A stretch of 64,000 nucleotides of DNA, from NCBI GenBank assembly GCA_025667525.1, contig CM046881.1:31507580-31571579 (forward strand). The letters run 5' to 3'. This DNA is from Glebionis coronaria. Lineage: Eukaryota > Streptophyta > Magnoliopsida > Asterales > Asteraceae. Below the pieces are notes generated by a model. That model was given only the letters and a program-made list of their open reading frames with translations, searched no databases and was not told where the DNA came from. This document shows, piece by piece, positions 23,032 to 32,498 of this stretch. Each line of letters starts with the position of its first letter. The first letter of the stretch is position 1. A program made the position numbers and the translations under genes.

Positions 23032-25026
23032 TAATGAATAGATTTTGCTAGGTTCAATTGTTCGTTTCTCGGTATCTTAACGAATTGATCTAGGTTCCCT
23101 ATGTGACTCAGTCGTTCTTTGGTGAAACAAATCTTTTTGGTTGTTTTTTTAATAAAAATTGCAAAGCAATTAAAGTAAAAGGGCGTTAATTTAAATCTAG
23201 TCTAATTAAAGTAAAGTGCAAGTATTTAAAAGCGTGACTGAAATTAAAGGGCACTAAAGTAAAGACGTAAACTTAAATCTAACTAAGGCAAATCTTAAAA
23301 CGCACTAAAACTTAAACTAAGGCAAGACTAAAATTTAACTAAGGCAAATAAACTTAAAGTGCAATTAAAATAAAGGCGGGAAAAATAAAGCTTGAAAATA
23401 AAAATCAAAGACAAAAACTAAAAAGAACCTGAATACAGCTCATTCGGAATAATCCTTCGTTTGGAACAATCACTCGTCCGGAATGTCACCTTCGGTTGGA
23501 ATGATTCTTCTTCGCTCGGAATATTACCAAAATCCTTGATCCGGAACAAATTGATCTGAATATGTCACTTATCCAAAACAATCCTTCGTTCGGAACTTTA
23601 GTGATTCGGAACTTCTCAAACTTGCCTTGATTCGGAAGACTTCCGAATGAACACTCCTTGATTCGGAAGTTTCAGACTTCCGAATGAACACTCCTTGATC
23701 AGGAACTTGCCCTTTATTCGGAAGTTGGTTCGGAACTTTTAAGAAGTTCCGAATGAAGCTCTTGGTTCGGAACTTTTGAGAAGTTCCGAATGAAGCTCTT
23801 GGTTCGGAACTTTTGAGTTCCGAATGAATCTCCTTGATCCGGAACTTTTTGAGTTCCGAATGAAGTGTATTGATCCGGAACTTTTAAGTTCCGAATGAAC
23901 AATTGCTGATTCGGAACTTTCCCTTCGTTCGGAAGTTTAAGACTTCCGAATGAGCAGTCTTGAGTCGGAAGTTGTCCTTCGTTCGGAACTTTGAATGTTC
24001 CGAATGAAGCCCTTGGTTCGGAACTTTGGAAGTTCCGAATGAACAGACTCCCTCTCTTGATTCGGAAGATTTCCTGGAAATACAGAAACACAGAAACAAA
24101 CTATCCCGAAGAACAAGGGATCAAAAATAAACACGGTCTAACACAAATTCAACCAAAATCAACACAAAGATTAAACTAAACAAATAACGAATCAACAGTA
24201 AACTTAATCAAACAATTTAAATCAATAAAACAAACAAATTTAACCACAATAATCAACAACCACTTGGATCAAAATAAAAGCATGAACATGAACACAAACA
24301 TAAACATAAAAATCAAAGATTAAGAAAGGTAGATAAGAGATTGACAAGATAAAGTAAAGATTGACAATAATTAAATGGAAACTTACTTGAAATTAAATGA
24401 ATTTAAGGTGCAAGACAAGGTAATTAAATTGACAAGTATTTAAATGACAAGGTAATTAAAGGTGGAAGACTAATTGTCACACTTAGCCAACAAGAGAAAA
24501 TGATTACAACTAATCTCTATATATAGGGGAGGATTAAGGAAGCTTCCTCCCCTCTTTCTTTTCTCTTAATTACAAGATTAGGCCCCTCCTTCTTTTAATT
24601 TTCATTAATTGCATCATTAGTCCTTTTCTTCTAATCTTCTTTAAACTTGGACTTAAGGGACTTTTGGCTTCGGGATTTCTTTGAACTCGTCTTTAAATTC
24701 TTCAATAAAATAGACTTGAATTCTTCGGCTTTTGATAAACTTCCGTCTTTTGACTTTTGCTTCGATAAATCTTCAGAATTGTTCTTGGACTTCCGTTCTT
24801 TTTGCACTCTTGACTTATTGACTTCGTCTTTCATCTTTTTCTTCAATAAAAGTCCGTAAATGCCCGTGAATTCCCGTGTTTTCTCCACTTTTCACCTTTT
24901 CGTCCTAAATCACAACAAAAACACAAACCACGCATAATTCCGACATAAAAGACATAAAATACACGTTTTGGTCCGGTTATTATTGTAATTAAGTGGTAGA
25001 AACGATGGGTGTTTACACACCTATCA
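23032..25026 (-). repeat. 3' LTR of the Athila-like element
   Basis: 1995 bp. On the plus strand it begins TAATGAATAGATTTTGC and ends CACCTATCA. The start of the LTR on the coding strand is TG, but the end is TA instead of CA in both copies. It contains the hairpin array described separately, and a TATATATAGGGGAGG stretch near 24518 that may belong to the promoter. Confidence 0.9.
23440..24075. repeat. Hairpin array in the 3' LTR
   Basis: A run of ~35-bp units, each a small inverted repeat built on TTCGGAAC...GTTCCGAA or TTCGGAAG...CTTCCGAA, joined by AATGAA-N-CTTGG/CTTGAT linkers. It is cleanest at 23697-24070, with about nine units. The upstream half (23440-23640) has the same words but looser pairing. 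Long antisense open frames across it (23714-24091 and others) are a by-product of the repeat. Confidence 0.9.
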
Positions 25027-25043
25027 AATCCCCTACACTTGAC
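25027..25043 (-). promoter_or_regulatory. Polypurine tract of the Athila-like element
   Basis: The minus strand reads AAGTGTAGGGGATT up to the LTR start. The 11-mer AAGTGTAGGGG recurs three more times upstream on the coding strand. Confidence 0.75.
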
Positions 25044-27060
25044 CATTGCAATGTCCTCATGCAATGCATTAGTTACAAAGCACGTTTACACTTTTCATCA
25101 TAATCAATCCACGTTAGCCTTTATTAAAGAGATAGAAAATTAAAAACATACAAAATAAAGAAATCAAAAACATACCTTGGGTTTTGGAAATGTTATGAAT
25201 AATCGTCATCCTCAAGTTTTCACTTTCTCCAAACCAAGCTTAAAAACGAGATCATTGTTATTATAAGTTAGTAAACTAACACGAACTCATGTGAGCCAAT
25301 TACTCACTTAGACTCCCTTATTCCTAGGGGTAACTCTTATATTTTATTGTTGTCTTGAATGATCACGAGGATGCATTGTTTGACTTATTTCGATAGTTTA
25401 TTAGGCCGAAAATAAAGTGAACGATTTAATCAATAGATAGCTAAAGGACAAAATCTTTTAAAACTGCTTCTCGGGACCTCATAAAGTTCATATCTTGGCA
25501 GAACTCGCTTTGCGATTTGAGACCTTTCTCGGACCGATATTTGGCAGCGACTTCATACTTCAAACCTTGAGAGACGTTCATGAAATAATGGCCTTCTCTT
25601 CATAATGGAATTTCTTCACTTGAAGTTTTGAGAGATTCATACTTGGACCACGACTTCTTCATTTTTCTCCAATCTTTATTTTGGACTTTGATATACAACG
25701 ATCCGCCTCCTTTTATGACTTGGATCTATTTATCCTCATACCTTGTTAGGGTCTTTTCGGATACACTTCTCCATGAATTTTGGGGAGTATTTGCTTTTCG
25801 TCGTGTGTCTCGATCCTTCATATTGATTTTTGATAAATGATTCTTCACATCACTTGGATCTTTAGCAACAAAATATAGCCCTCATGCCTTGTTAGGGCCT
25901 TTTCGGACTCGCCAATCTTCGTATCCCGCTTCAATAAGTTATGCCTTGGCTATGAACTCTAATCCATACCGAGCAACTTTTAAACGATCTTGGGCTAGAA
26001 GCTAAATAACTTTTCAAATCGTACAACCTTATTTATTAGCAGATAAATTATTAGCAAGCGATGGGAGAATAGGCTCATAATTAACTCACATAAATTCACG
26101 AAAGAATACCGAACTTATAATTGGCTCTATCATCTCTCGTTCTCCATAGTTTAAAATCTCAAGGAATGAGACTCGTGGATACTTAGCCTATTAAATCAAA
26201 GTTTTGAGTTTTCGAGTCGCCTATAGGATCTTGCAAATTCTTAGACTCTTTCAAGTTTAGAAATCGCATTTTAAAGTTCCCTTGATAAACGACTCTCTAT
26301 GATCAATTATAGGAACTTGCGAAAAGTTCTTGTTCTTAACCCGTGAGAGTTAAGACTTTCGCGTTTTATAGCTCCCTATATAAAAGCCTAGCAAAACTTA
26401 ACTTAAACACGTTAAGGATACTAGCTAGAGTAACTTAAGATAAGTAAACTCGGGTTGAGTCAAACGATTCACAACGTTTTAAGAATTAAAACCACTTATT
26501 CAAAGATTTATTCTAGCAAAGAAAGAAAATAACTATACAAAGGTAAAAACTAATAGGCCAAAATAGATCAAAAAATTTGAAAAATATCGAAAAATTGATT
26601 TTCCGATTAAAATGAGGACAAAAACAAGGAAGAGACCACTTAACTTCGATAGAAGTCCCCCCTACACTTAAGATAAACATTGTCCTCAATGTTTAAGCAT
26701 GTGGGAGTAAACTCCCCTACACTTAGGACATTGTGCACTTTGTTTAAATCTTACTAAGGAAAAGACAACTAAAGAGATTCCTATTTTAATATTGAGAAAA
26801 TATATAGAATTGTGAATCGAAAAGAGTTTAGGATAGAACCGGGAAGAAGTAGAACACGGAATCACGGGTCGTCAAGAATCATGAAGAGTGGATCATTAAA
26901 GCTCGAATCCCTGATTAAGAAGTGAGGAGAGGAAATAGCAAACCAAAGGGTCTCCCCTACACTTATGATAAAGAAAGCGAAAAGATAGATGCATGGGTTG
27001 CCTCCCAAGAAGCGCTTGGTTTTTGTTAACCGAGTCGTGAGCCTGACTCGACCTTGATCA
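25044..27060 (-). other. Noncoding region lacking pol
   Basis: About 2 kb where an autonomous Athila would end its pol and env-like region. Only short, unrecognised frames are present. It carries three copies of CCCCTACACTT (26659, 26714, 26954), the same 11-mer as the polypurine tract at 25030. Confidence 0.7.
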
Positions 27061-28011
27061 TCAATGGAAGAAGCGTGAAACATATCCACCAGGATCAAAG
27101 ACATAGTTTTCGTCCATCAATAAGCACAAGCTTAAGGCGAACAAGGCAAGCCAAAGAAGAGTAGGCAAGGTTCCCTTAAGCATTGATGGAGCACGGTGGA
27201 AGCAAGGTTGAGGTGGGGCAAGCATGTCTTCAATAGTTCCAAAGATTTTTCCTTTTATTTCATCAGGTGGATACTGAGATGGCTGTAGAATGTCAATACC
27301 GGGGTCGAACACCTTTTCCTTTAGGGGAAAATAGCACTCAGGCTCAGCCGAGTGTGAAGAAGATCCGCAAAGAAGCACAACCTCGTCCTCAGAAGGGGGA
27401 CAAAGAGGTGTCAAATCATATGTGCAACGGATTTCGTTGTCGACCGGTTTCTTCTCCTTTGACAAAATGTTCTTCAAATCCAAAGTAGGATCAAGACGAT
27501 AATCTTCAAAGTCATAAGGAGGAGCATCACTCTCATGAGGGAAGTACGTGTTGAGAAATTCAGAGAAATCTTCCTCAAATGAGTAATCGTCCACAGTAGG
27601 ATCAAGTGATGGCGGAGGATCTTCATCATGTGAAGAATCGCTCGAAAGAGTATTGGCCTCATCAAAATCATCGAAAGTGGGCAGCTCGGGATACTCAGAA
27701 GTACAATCAAAATCATCCGAATCTGAGCTAGAATCATCATCATCATAAGCATCAAAGACCGGTGGAGAATCATAAATGGGAGAAGCGTCCAAAGTGGAGC
27801 GAGAATCATCCACATTATCTTTAAAGAGTGGATTATCAGTGGAAGACTCGAATAGAGGATTGTCATAGACGGTAAAGTCATCGAGCACATTAATCATATT
27901 CACTGATTCTCGGCCTCCAAAGGATTTGCCTGTAAGCTTTCCCATTTTAAAAACTTTTGAATCATCCCCGACTCATAAGATTAACTCACCTTCGGCCACA
28001 TCTACTAAAGC
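27061..28011 (-). pseudogene. Acidic C-terminal domain of the Gag-protease polyprotein
   Basis: In frame with the gag-protease frame, separated from it by two TGA codons (28012-28014 and 27973-27975). From the Met at 27945 it reads 294 residues, very rich in Asp, Glu and Ser (for example YDDDDSSSDSDDFD), with a repeated DNPLF motif near its start and a hydrophobic stretch (LLWLALFALSLCLL) near its end. I do not recognise a domain. The hydrophobic stretch could be a membrane segment. The length of the open frame is surprising for a non-autonomous element. Confidence 0.6.
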
Positions 28012-30252
28012 TCATCCGGTTCTCAAGAATGGCCGACCAAGTATTAAAGGAATACGAGGGTCCATTTCATAATCAACTACGACAAAATCGATCGGGAAAG
28101 TAAATGTGCCAACTTTGATGAACACATCCTCGGCTATACCAACGGGGTAAGCGAGAGTGCGGTTTGCAAGTTCGAGAGTCATCTTTGTTGGAGTGAGGTC
28201 GGGCAATGATAGTGTTTTCCAAACACTCAAAGGCATAAGATTAATACTAGCCCTGAGATCAGCAAGGGCGGTAAATTCGTCAGTTTTGTTGAACACGCAA
28301 GGCAACACAAAACGACCGGGATCTCCAAGCTTTTCCGGTAATTCTTTAAGAATAACTGCTGAATAGTTTTCATTTAAGCGTGTGTTGGCGAGTTCAATCA
28401 GCTTCTCCTTCTTGCTAAGCAATTCCTTGAATGCTTTGACAAATTTTGGCATGTGGCAAAGTGCTTCAACAAGGCTAATGTTGATGGTCATTTGAGATAG
28501 CATATTCACATATTTCGATACTTGACAGTCATTCTTGGTTAGCTCGTTGGTCTTGCCTATGCGAGAAGGGTATGGGATTCTAGGTGGATAGGTGGAAGGT
28601 GAAGGTGTAGTTGGTAAAGGTTGAGATGTTGAAGTGTCCTTCCTAGAGAAATCGTCATTACGAGGCGGAGACGGTAATGGTGCACTAATACTAGGTGTAG
28701 GAGGAGTAGGGATACATGGTGGTGGAGGAGGTGTAGATGATGGTGGTGGGATTGGTGGTCCTACGATGGTGACTCCACTACGAGTAGTAATAGCACTCAC
28801 ATTAGCTCGCGGATTGGGGACGGTGTTTGAAGGTAGAGAACTTGAAGTAGAAGGTTGAGCTTCGGGCAAGAAACTAGCCAACAGATTCTTTAATTCAGTC
28901 GTTTGAGTGCTGAAGGAGGATTGAATATTATCACGAACCTCGGTTCTAATGTCATTACCTTGCTTCAGGATATCTCCTTTCAAATTGATTATTTGGCTCT
29001 GTAGATTCTTGATTTGCTCACCTTGAGTTCTCATGACGGATTCAACATCGGGATTAATGGGTGGGGTTTGTTGGGTGGGTGGTTGATAAGGGTTAGAAGC
29101 TCTTGGTGGGATTTGGTTGCTTCTATTGTAGTTGTTGGCGGAGTTTTGGTTTTGAGGAGAAAAACCGGGTGAAAGGTAATTGTTGGACCGGTAGCTCAGC
29201 AGATTTCTATCCCCTTGTTGTCTAGCTTGGTAATTTTCCGGTGAATAATTACCATAAGCTGCATACACATTTTCCGGATTTCCTTGTGTAGAAGTACAAT
29301 CGGTGTATGAGTGAGGACCGCCACATGTTTCACAAGGATTAGCAGCCGCTTTAACTTGTTGTTGTTGTTGGTTGGAAGCGAGGAGCGTAATACTTTTGCT
29401 CATTTCAGTCATCATGCGGGTGAGTTCGGTCATCTCAGGGTTTGCTGAAGTAGAAGAAACATTGACTCTCGGGTTGTTCCTTGAAGAAGCAGAGGAATCC
29501 CAGTTTTTGTGGTGAGTATTCATGTTCTCAATTAACTCTCTACACTCCTCGGGTCTCCTTTTCATGAATGTGCCACCGGCGGCTGCATTAATCGTATCAC
29601 GATCTCGAAAAGTCAATCCGTTGTAGAAAGTATCAATTAATGTCACAGGGAGCATGTTGTGGTTTGGACATCTATCGATCAAGACATTATATCTCTCCCA
29701 AGCATCAAAAAGAGATTCATCAGGGTCTTGCATGAAACCGCTAATTTGATTGCGAAGGCTTGTGACCATGGATGGTGGAAAGTAGCGCGACAAAAAGCGT
29801 TGAGTCATGTCATCCCAAGTGTGAATAGAATTCTTCGGGAGACGATCAAACCACTTCTCGGCATGATGTGATAGAGTATTTTTTGAAGAGTTGTAGGCGA
29901 AGAACATCCATTGTGGCACCAGCAACTTCATGCTTTGGGTGATTGTAATGAACTTTTCTAGGTGTTTGTTGGCATCATCATCAGGCAATCCACGGAATGG
30001 GTTTGTTTGCACTTGCTGAATCATGTGGTGCTTCAACGAAAACTCAGGAGCGTTGATTTGCATCGGCGCAATCGGTCCTCCTCGTCCAAACATTGTAGGT
30101 TGACAAAGCTCCTCCATGGTCCGAAGATCAGGCTGTGGAAGAACATTGTTGTTATTATTGAGGTGCGGTAGGTTGTTGTTGTTGTTAACACCTGCCATAC
30201 TTAAATCTTCTTGAGTCTCGGGCTCTTGATAATTAGAAGATCTAGTACGCAT
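28012..30252 (-). CDS. Athila-like Gag-protease (defective protease)
   Basis: 746 residues from the ATG at 30252; the open frame extends 18 codons further upstream, but the MRTRSSNYQEP start fits Athila Gag better. The N-terminus is Asn-rich. The retrotrans_gag core has NPFRGLPDDDANKHLEKF, WFDRLP, W..MTQRFLSRYFPP and LIDTFYNGL. A CETCGGPHSYTDC zinc-knuckle-like motif follows, then a long Pro/Ser linker and the retropepsin-like domain. In that domain the expected DLGASINLMP reads DLRASINLMP (Arg codon at 28252-28254), so the Gly of the catalytic D-x-G is lost. The ILGRPFL flap-side motif is intact. Gag may still be functional in packaging. The frame ends at a TGA. Confidence 0.82.
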   Translation of the reverse strand: MRTRSSNYQEPETQEDLSMAGVNNNNNLPHLNNNNNVLPQPDLRTMEELCQPTMFGRGGPIAPMQINAPEFSLKHHMIQQVQTNPFRGLPDDDANKHLEKFITITQSMKLLVPQWMFFAYNSSKNTLSHHAEKWFDRLPKNSIHTWDDMTQRFLSRYFPPSMVTSLRNQISGFMQDPDESLFDAWERYNVLIDRCPNHNMLPVTLIDTFYNGLTFRDRDTINAAAGGTFMKRRPEECRELIENMNTHHKNWDSSASSRNNPRVNVSSTSANPEMTELTRMMTEMSKSITLLASNQQQQQVKAAANPCETCGGPHSYTDCTSTQGNPENVYAAYGNYSPENYQARQQGDRNLLSYRSNNYLSPGFSPQNQNSANNYNRSNQIPPRASNPYQPPTQQTPPINPDVESVMRTQGEQIKNLQSQIINLKGDILKQGNDIRTEVRDNIQSSFSTQTTELKNLLASFLPEAQPSTSSSLPSNTVPNPRANVSAITTRSGVTIVGPPIPPPSSTPPPPPCIPTPPTPSISAPLPSPPRNDDFSRKDTSTSQPLPTTPSPSTYPPRIPYPSRIGKTNELTKNDCQVSKYVNMLSQMTINISLVEALCHMPKFVKAFKELLSKKEKLIELANTRLNENYSAVILKELPEKLGDPGRFVLPCVFNKTDEFTALADLRASINLMPLSVWKTLSLPDLTPTKMTLELANRTLAYPVGIAEDVFIKVGTFTFPIDFVVVDYEMDPRIPLILGRPFLRTG

Positions 30253-30480
30253 ACACCTGAAAATGCAAAAGAAAAAAAACCAAACACAAAGACAATATAT
30301 ATACACAATAAAGATAAAATCTTTTTGGATTTTTGAAATTTTTAATTTTTATGGATTTTTATCAATTTTTAATTTTTATGGTTTTTTTGAATTTTTTATG
30401 CAGGAAAAGTAACGTTCACAAGTGAGCGGATCCCAAAAAAACAACGCGTCTCTCACAGAAAACCGTTAATCTTTACGAAA
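30253..30480 (-). other. 5' leader of the Athila-like element
   Basis: Short untranslated stretch between the primer-binding site and the gag ATG. T-rich on the plus strand, no feature beyond that. Confidence 0.6.
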
Positions 30481-30499
30481 AGAGCCGGCAGCGGCGCCA
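30481..30499 (-). promoter_or_regulatory. Primer-binding site of the Athila-like element
   Basis: The minus strand reads TGGCGCCGCTGCCGGCTCT, three bases after the LTR. This is the TGGCGCCGTTGCCGG-type site typical of Athila elements, with a few differences. Confidence 0.85.
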
Positions 30500-30502
30500 T
30501 TT

Positions 30503-32498
30503 TAATGAATTGATTTTGCTAGGTTCAATTGTTCGTTTCTCGGTATCTTAACGAATTGATCTAGGTTCCCTATGTGACTCAGTCGTTCTTTGGTGAAACA
30601 AATCTTTTTGGTTGTTTTTTAAATAAAAATTGCAAAGCAATTAAAGTAAAAGGGCGTTAATTTAAATCTAGTCTAATTAAAGTAAAGTGCAAGTATTTAA
30701 AAGCGTGACTGGAATTAAAGGGCACTAAAGTAAAGACGTAAACTTAAATCTAACTAAGGCAAATCTTAAAACGCACTAAAACTTAAACTAAGGCAAGACT
30801 AAAATTTAACTAAGGCAAATAAACTTAAAGTGCAATTAAAATAAAGGCGGGAAAAATAAAGCTTGAAAATAAAAATCAAAGACAAAAACTAAAAAGAACC
30901 TGAATACAGCTCATTCGGAATAATCCTTCGTTTGGAACAATCACTCGTCCGGAATGTCACCTTCGGTTGGAATGATTCTTCTTCGCTCGGAATATTACCA
31001 AAATCCTTGATCCGGAACAAATTGATCTGAATATGTCACTTATCCAAAACAATCCTTCGTTCAGAACTTTACTGATTCGGAACTTTTCAAACTTGCCTTG
31101 ATTCGGAAGACTTCCGAATGAACACTCCTTGATTCGGAATTTTCAGACTTCCGAATGAACACTCCTTGATCCGGAACTTGCCCTTTATTCGGAAGTTGGT
31201 TCGGAACTTTTAAGAAGTTCCGAATGAAGCTCTTGGTTCGGAACTTTTGAGAAGTTCCGAATGAAGCTCTTGGTTCGGAACTTTTGAGTTCCAAATGAAT
31301 CTCCTTGATCCGGAACTTTTTGAGTTCCGAATGAAGTGTATTGATCCGGAACTTTTAAGTTCCGAATGAACAATTGCTGATCCGGAACTTTCCCTTCGTT
31401 CGGAAGTTTAAGACTTCCGAATGAGCAGTCTTGAGTCGGAAGTTGTCCTTCGTTCGGAACTTTGAATGTTCCGAATGAAGCCCTTGGTTCGGAACTTTGG
31501 AAGTTCCGAATGAACAGACTCCCTCTCTTGATTCGGAAGATTTCCTGGAAATACAGAAACACAGAAACAAACTATCCCGAAGAACAAGGGATCAAAAATA
31601 AACACGATCTAACACAAATTCAACCAAAATCAACACAAAGATTAAACTAAACAAATAACGAATCAACAGTAAACTTAATCAAACAATTTAAATCAATAAA
31701 ACAAACAAATTTAACCACAATAATCAACAACCACTTGGATCAAAATAAAAGCATGAACATGAACACAAACATAAACATAAAAATCAAAGATTAAGAAAGG
31801 TAGATAAGAGATTGACAAGATAAAGTAAAGATTGACAATAATTAAATGGAAACTTACTTGAAATTAAATGAATTTAAGGTGCAAGACAAGGTAATTAAAT
31901 TGACAAGTATTTAAATGACAAGGTAATTAAAGGTGGAAGACTAATTGTCACACTTAGCCAACAAGAGAAAATGATTACAACTAATATCTATATATAGGGG
32001 AGGATTAAGGAAGCTTCCTCCCCTCTTTCCTTTTCTCTTAATTACAAGATTAGGTCCCTCCTTCTTTTAATCTTCATTAATTGCATCATTAGTCCTTTTC
32101 TTCTAATCTTCTTTAAACTTGGACTTAAGGGACTTTTGGCTTCGGGATTTCTTTGAACTCGTCTTTAAATTCTACAATAAAATAGACTTGAATTCTTCGG
32201 CTTTTGATAAACTTCCGTCTTTTGACTTTTTCTTCGATAAATCTTCAGAATTGTTCTTGGACTTCCGTTCTTTTTGCACTCTTGACTTCTTGACTTCGTC
32301 TTTCATCTTTTTCTTCAATGAAAGTTCGTAAATGCCCGTGAATTCCCGTGTTTTCTCCACTTTTCACCTTTTCGTCCTAAATCACAACAAAAACACAAAC
32401 CACGCATAATTCCGACATAAAAGACATAAAATACACGTTTTGGTCCGGTTATTATTGTAATTAAGTGGTAGAAACGATGGGTGTTTACACACCTATCA
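30503..32498 (-). repeat. 5' LTR of the Athila-like element
   Basis: 1996 bp, collinear with 23032-25026 over the whole length with only scattered single-base differences. The hairpin array is at 30907-31545. The CA end at 32497-32498 is followed by the AAAGT target-site copy. Confidence 0.92.
30907..31545. repeat. Hairpin array in the 5' LTR
   Basis: Same array of TTCGGAAC/GTTCCGAA inverted units as in the other LTR, cleanest at 31165-31540. A few units differ by single bases that weaken the stem (for example GTTCCAAA near 31290). Confidence 0.9.

Larger units (their letters stand above)
23032..32498 (-). mobile_element. Athila-like non-autonomous gypsy element (Gag-protease only)
   Basis: A 9.5 kb minus-strand LTR element inside copia D gag. 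Supports: 2-kb LTRs differing only at scattered bases, a perfect AAAGT target-site duplication, an Athila-type primer-binding site, a long gag-protease frame, and a GGGAGGCAACCCATGC stretch (minus strand near 27005) that I associate with Athila elements. No reverse transcriptase, RNase H or integrase is visible in the ~2 kb between the last open frame and the 3' LTR. It therefore depends on another element for mobility, like TR-GAG type elements. Confidence 0.88.

Noticed and set aside
23714..24134. Overlapping antisense peptides rich in SSEPRASFGT/KVPNEG repeats in the LTR
   Set aside because: The reading is produced by the hairpin units in all frames and is equal in both LTRs; nothing points to translation.
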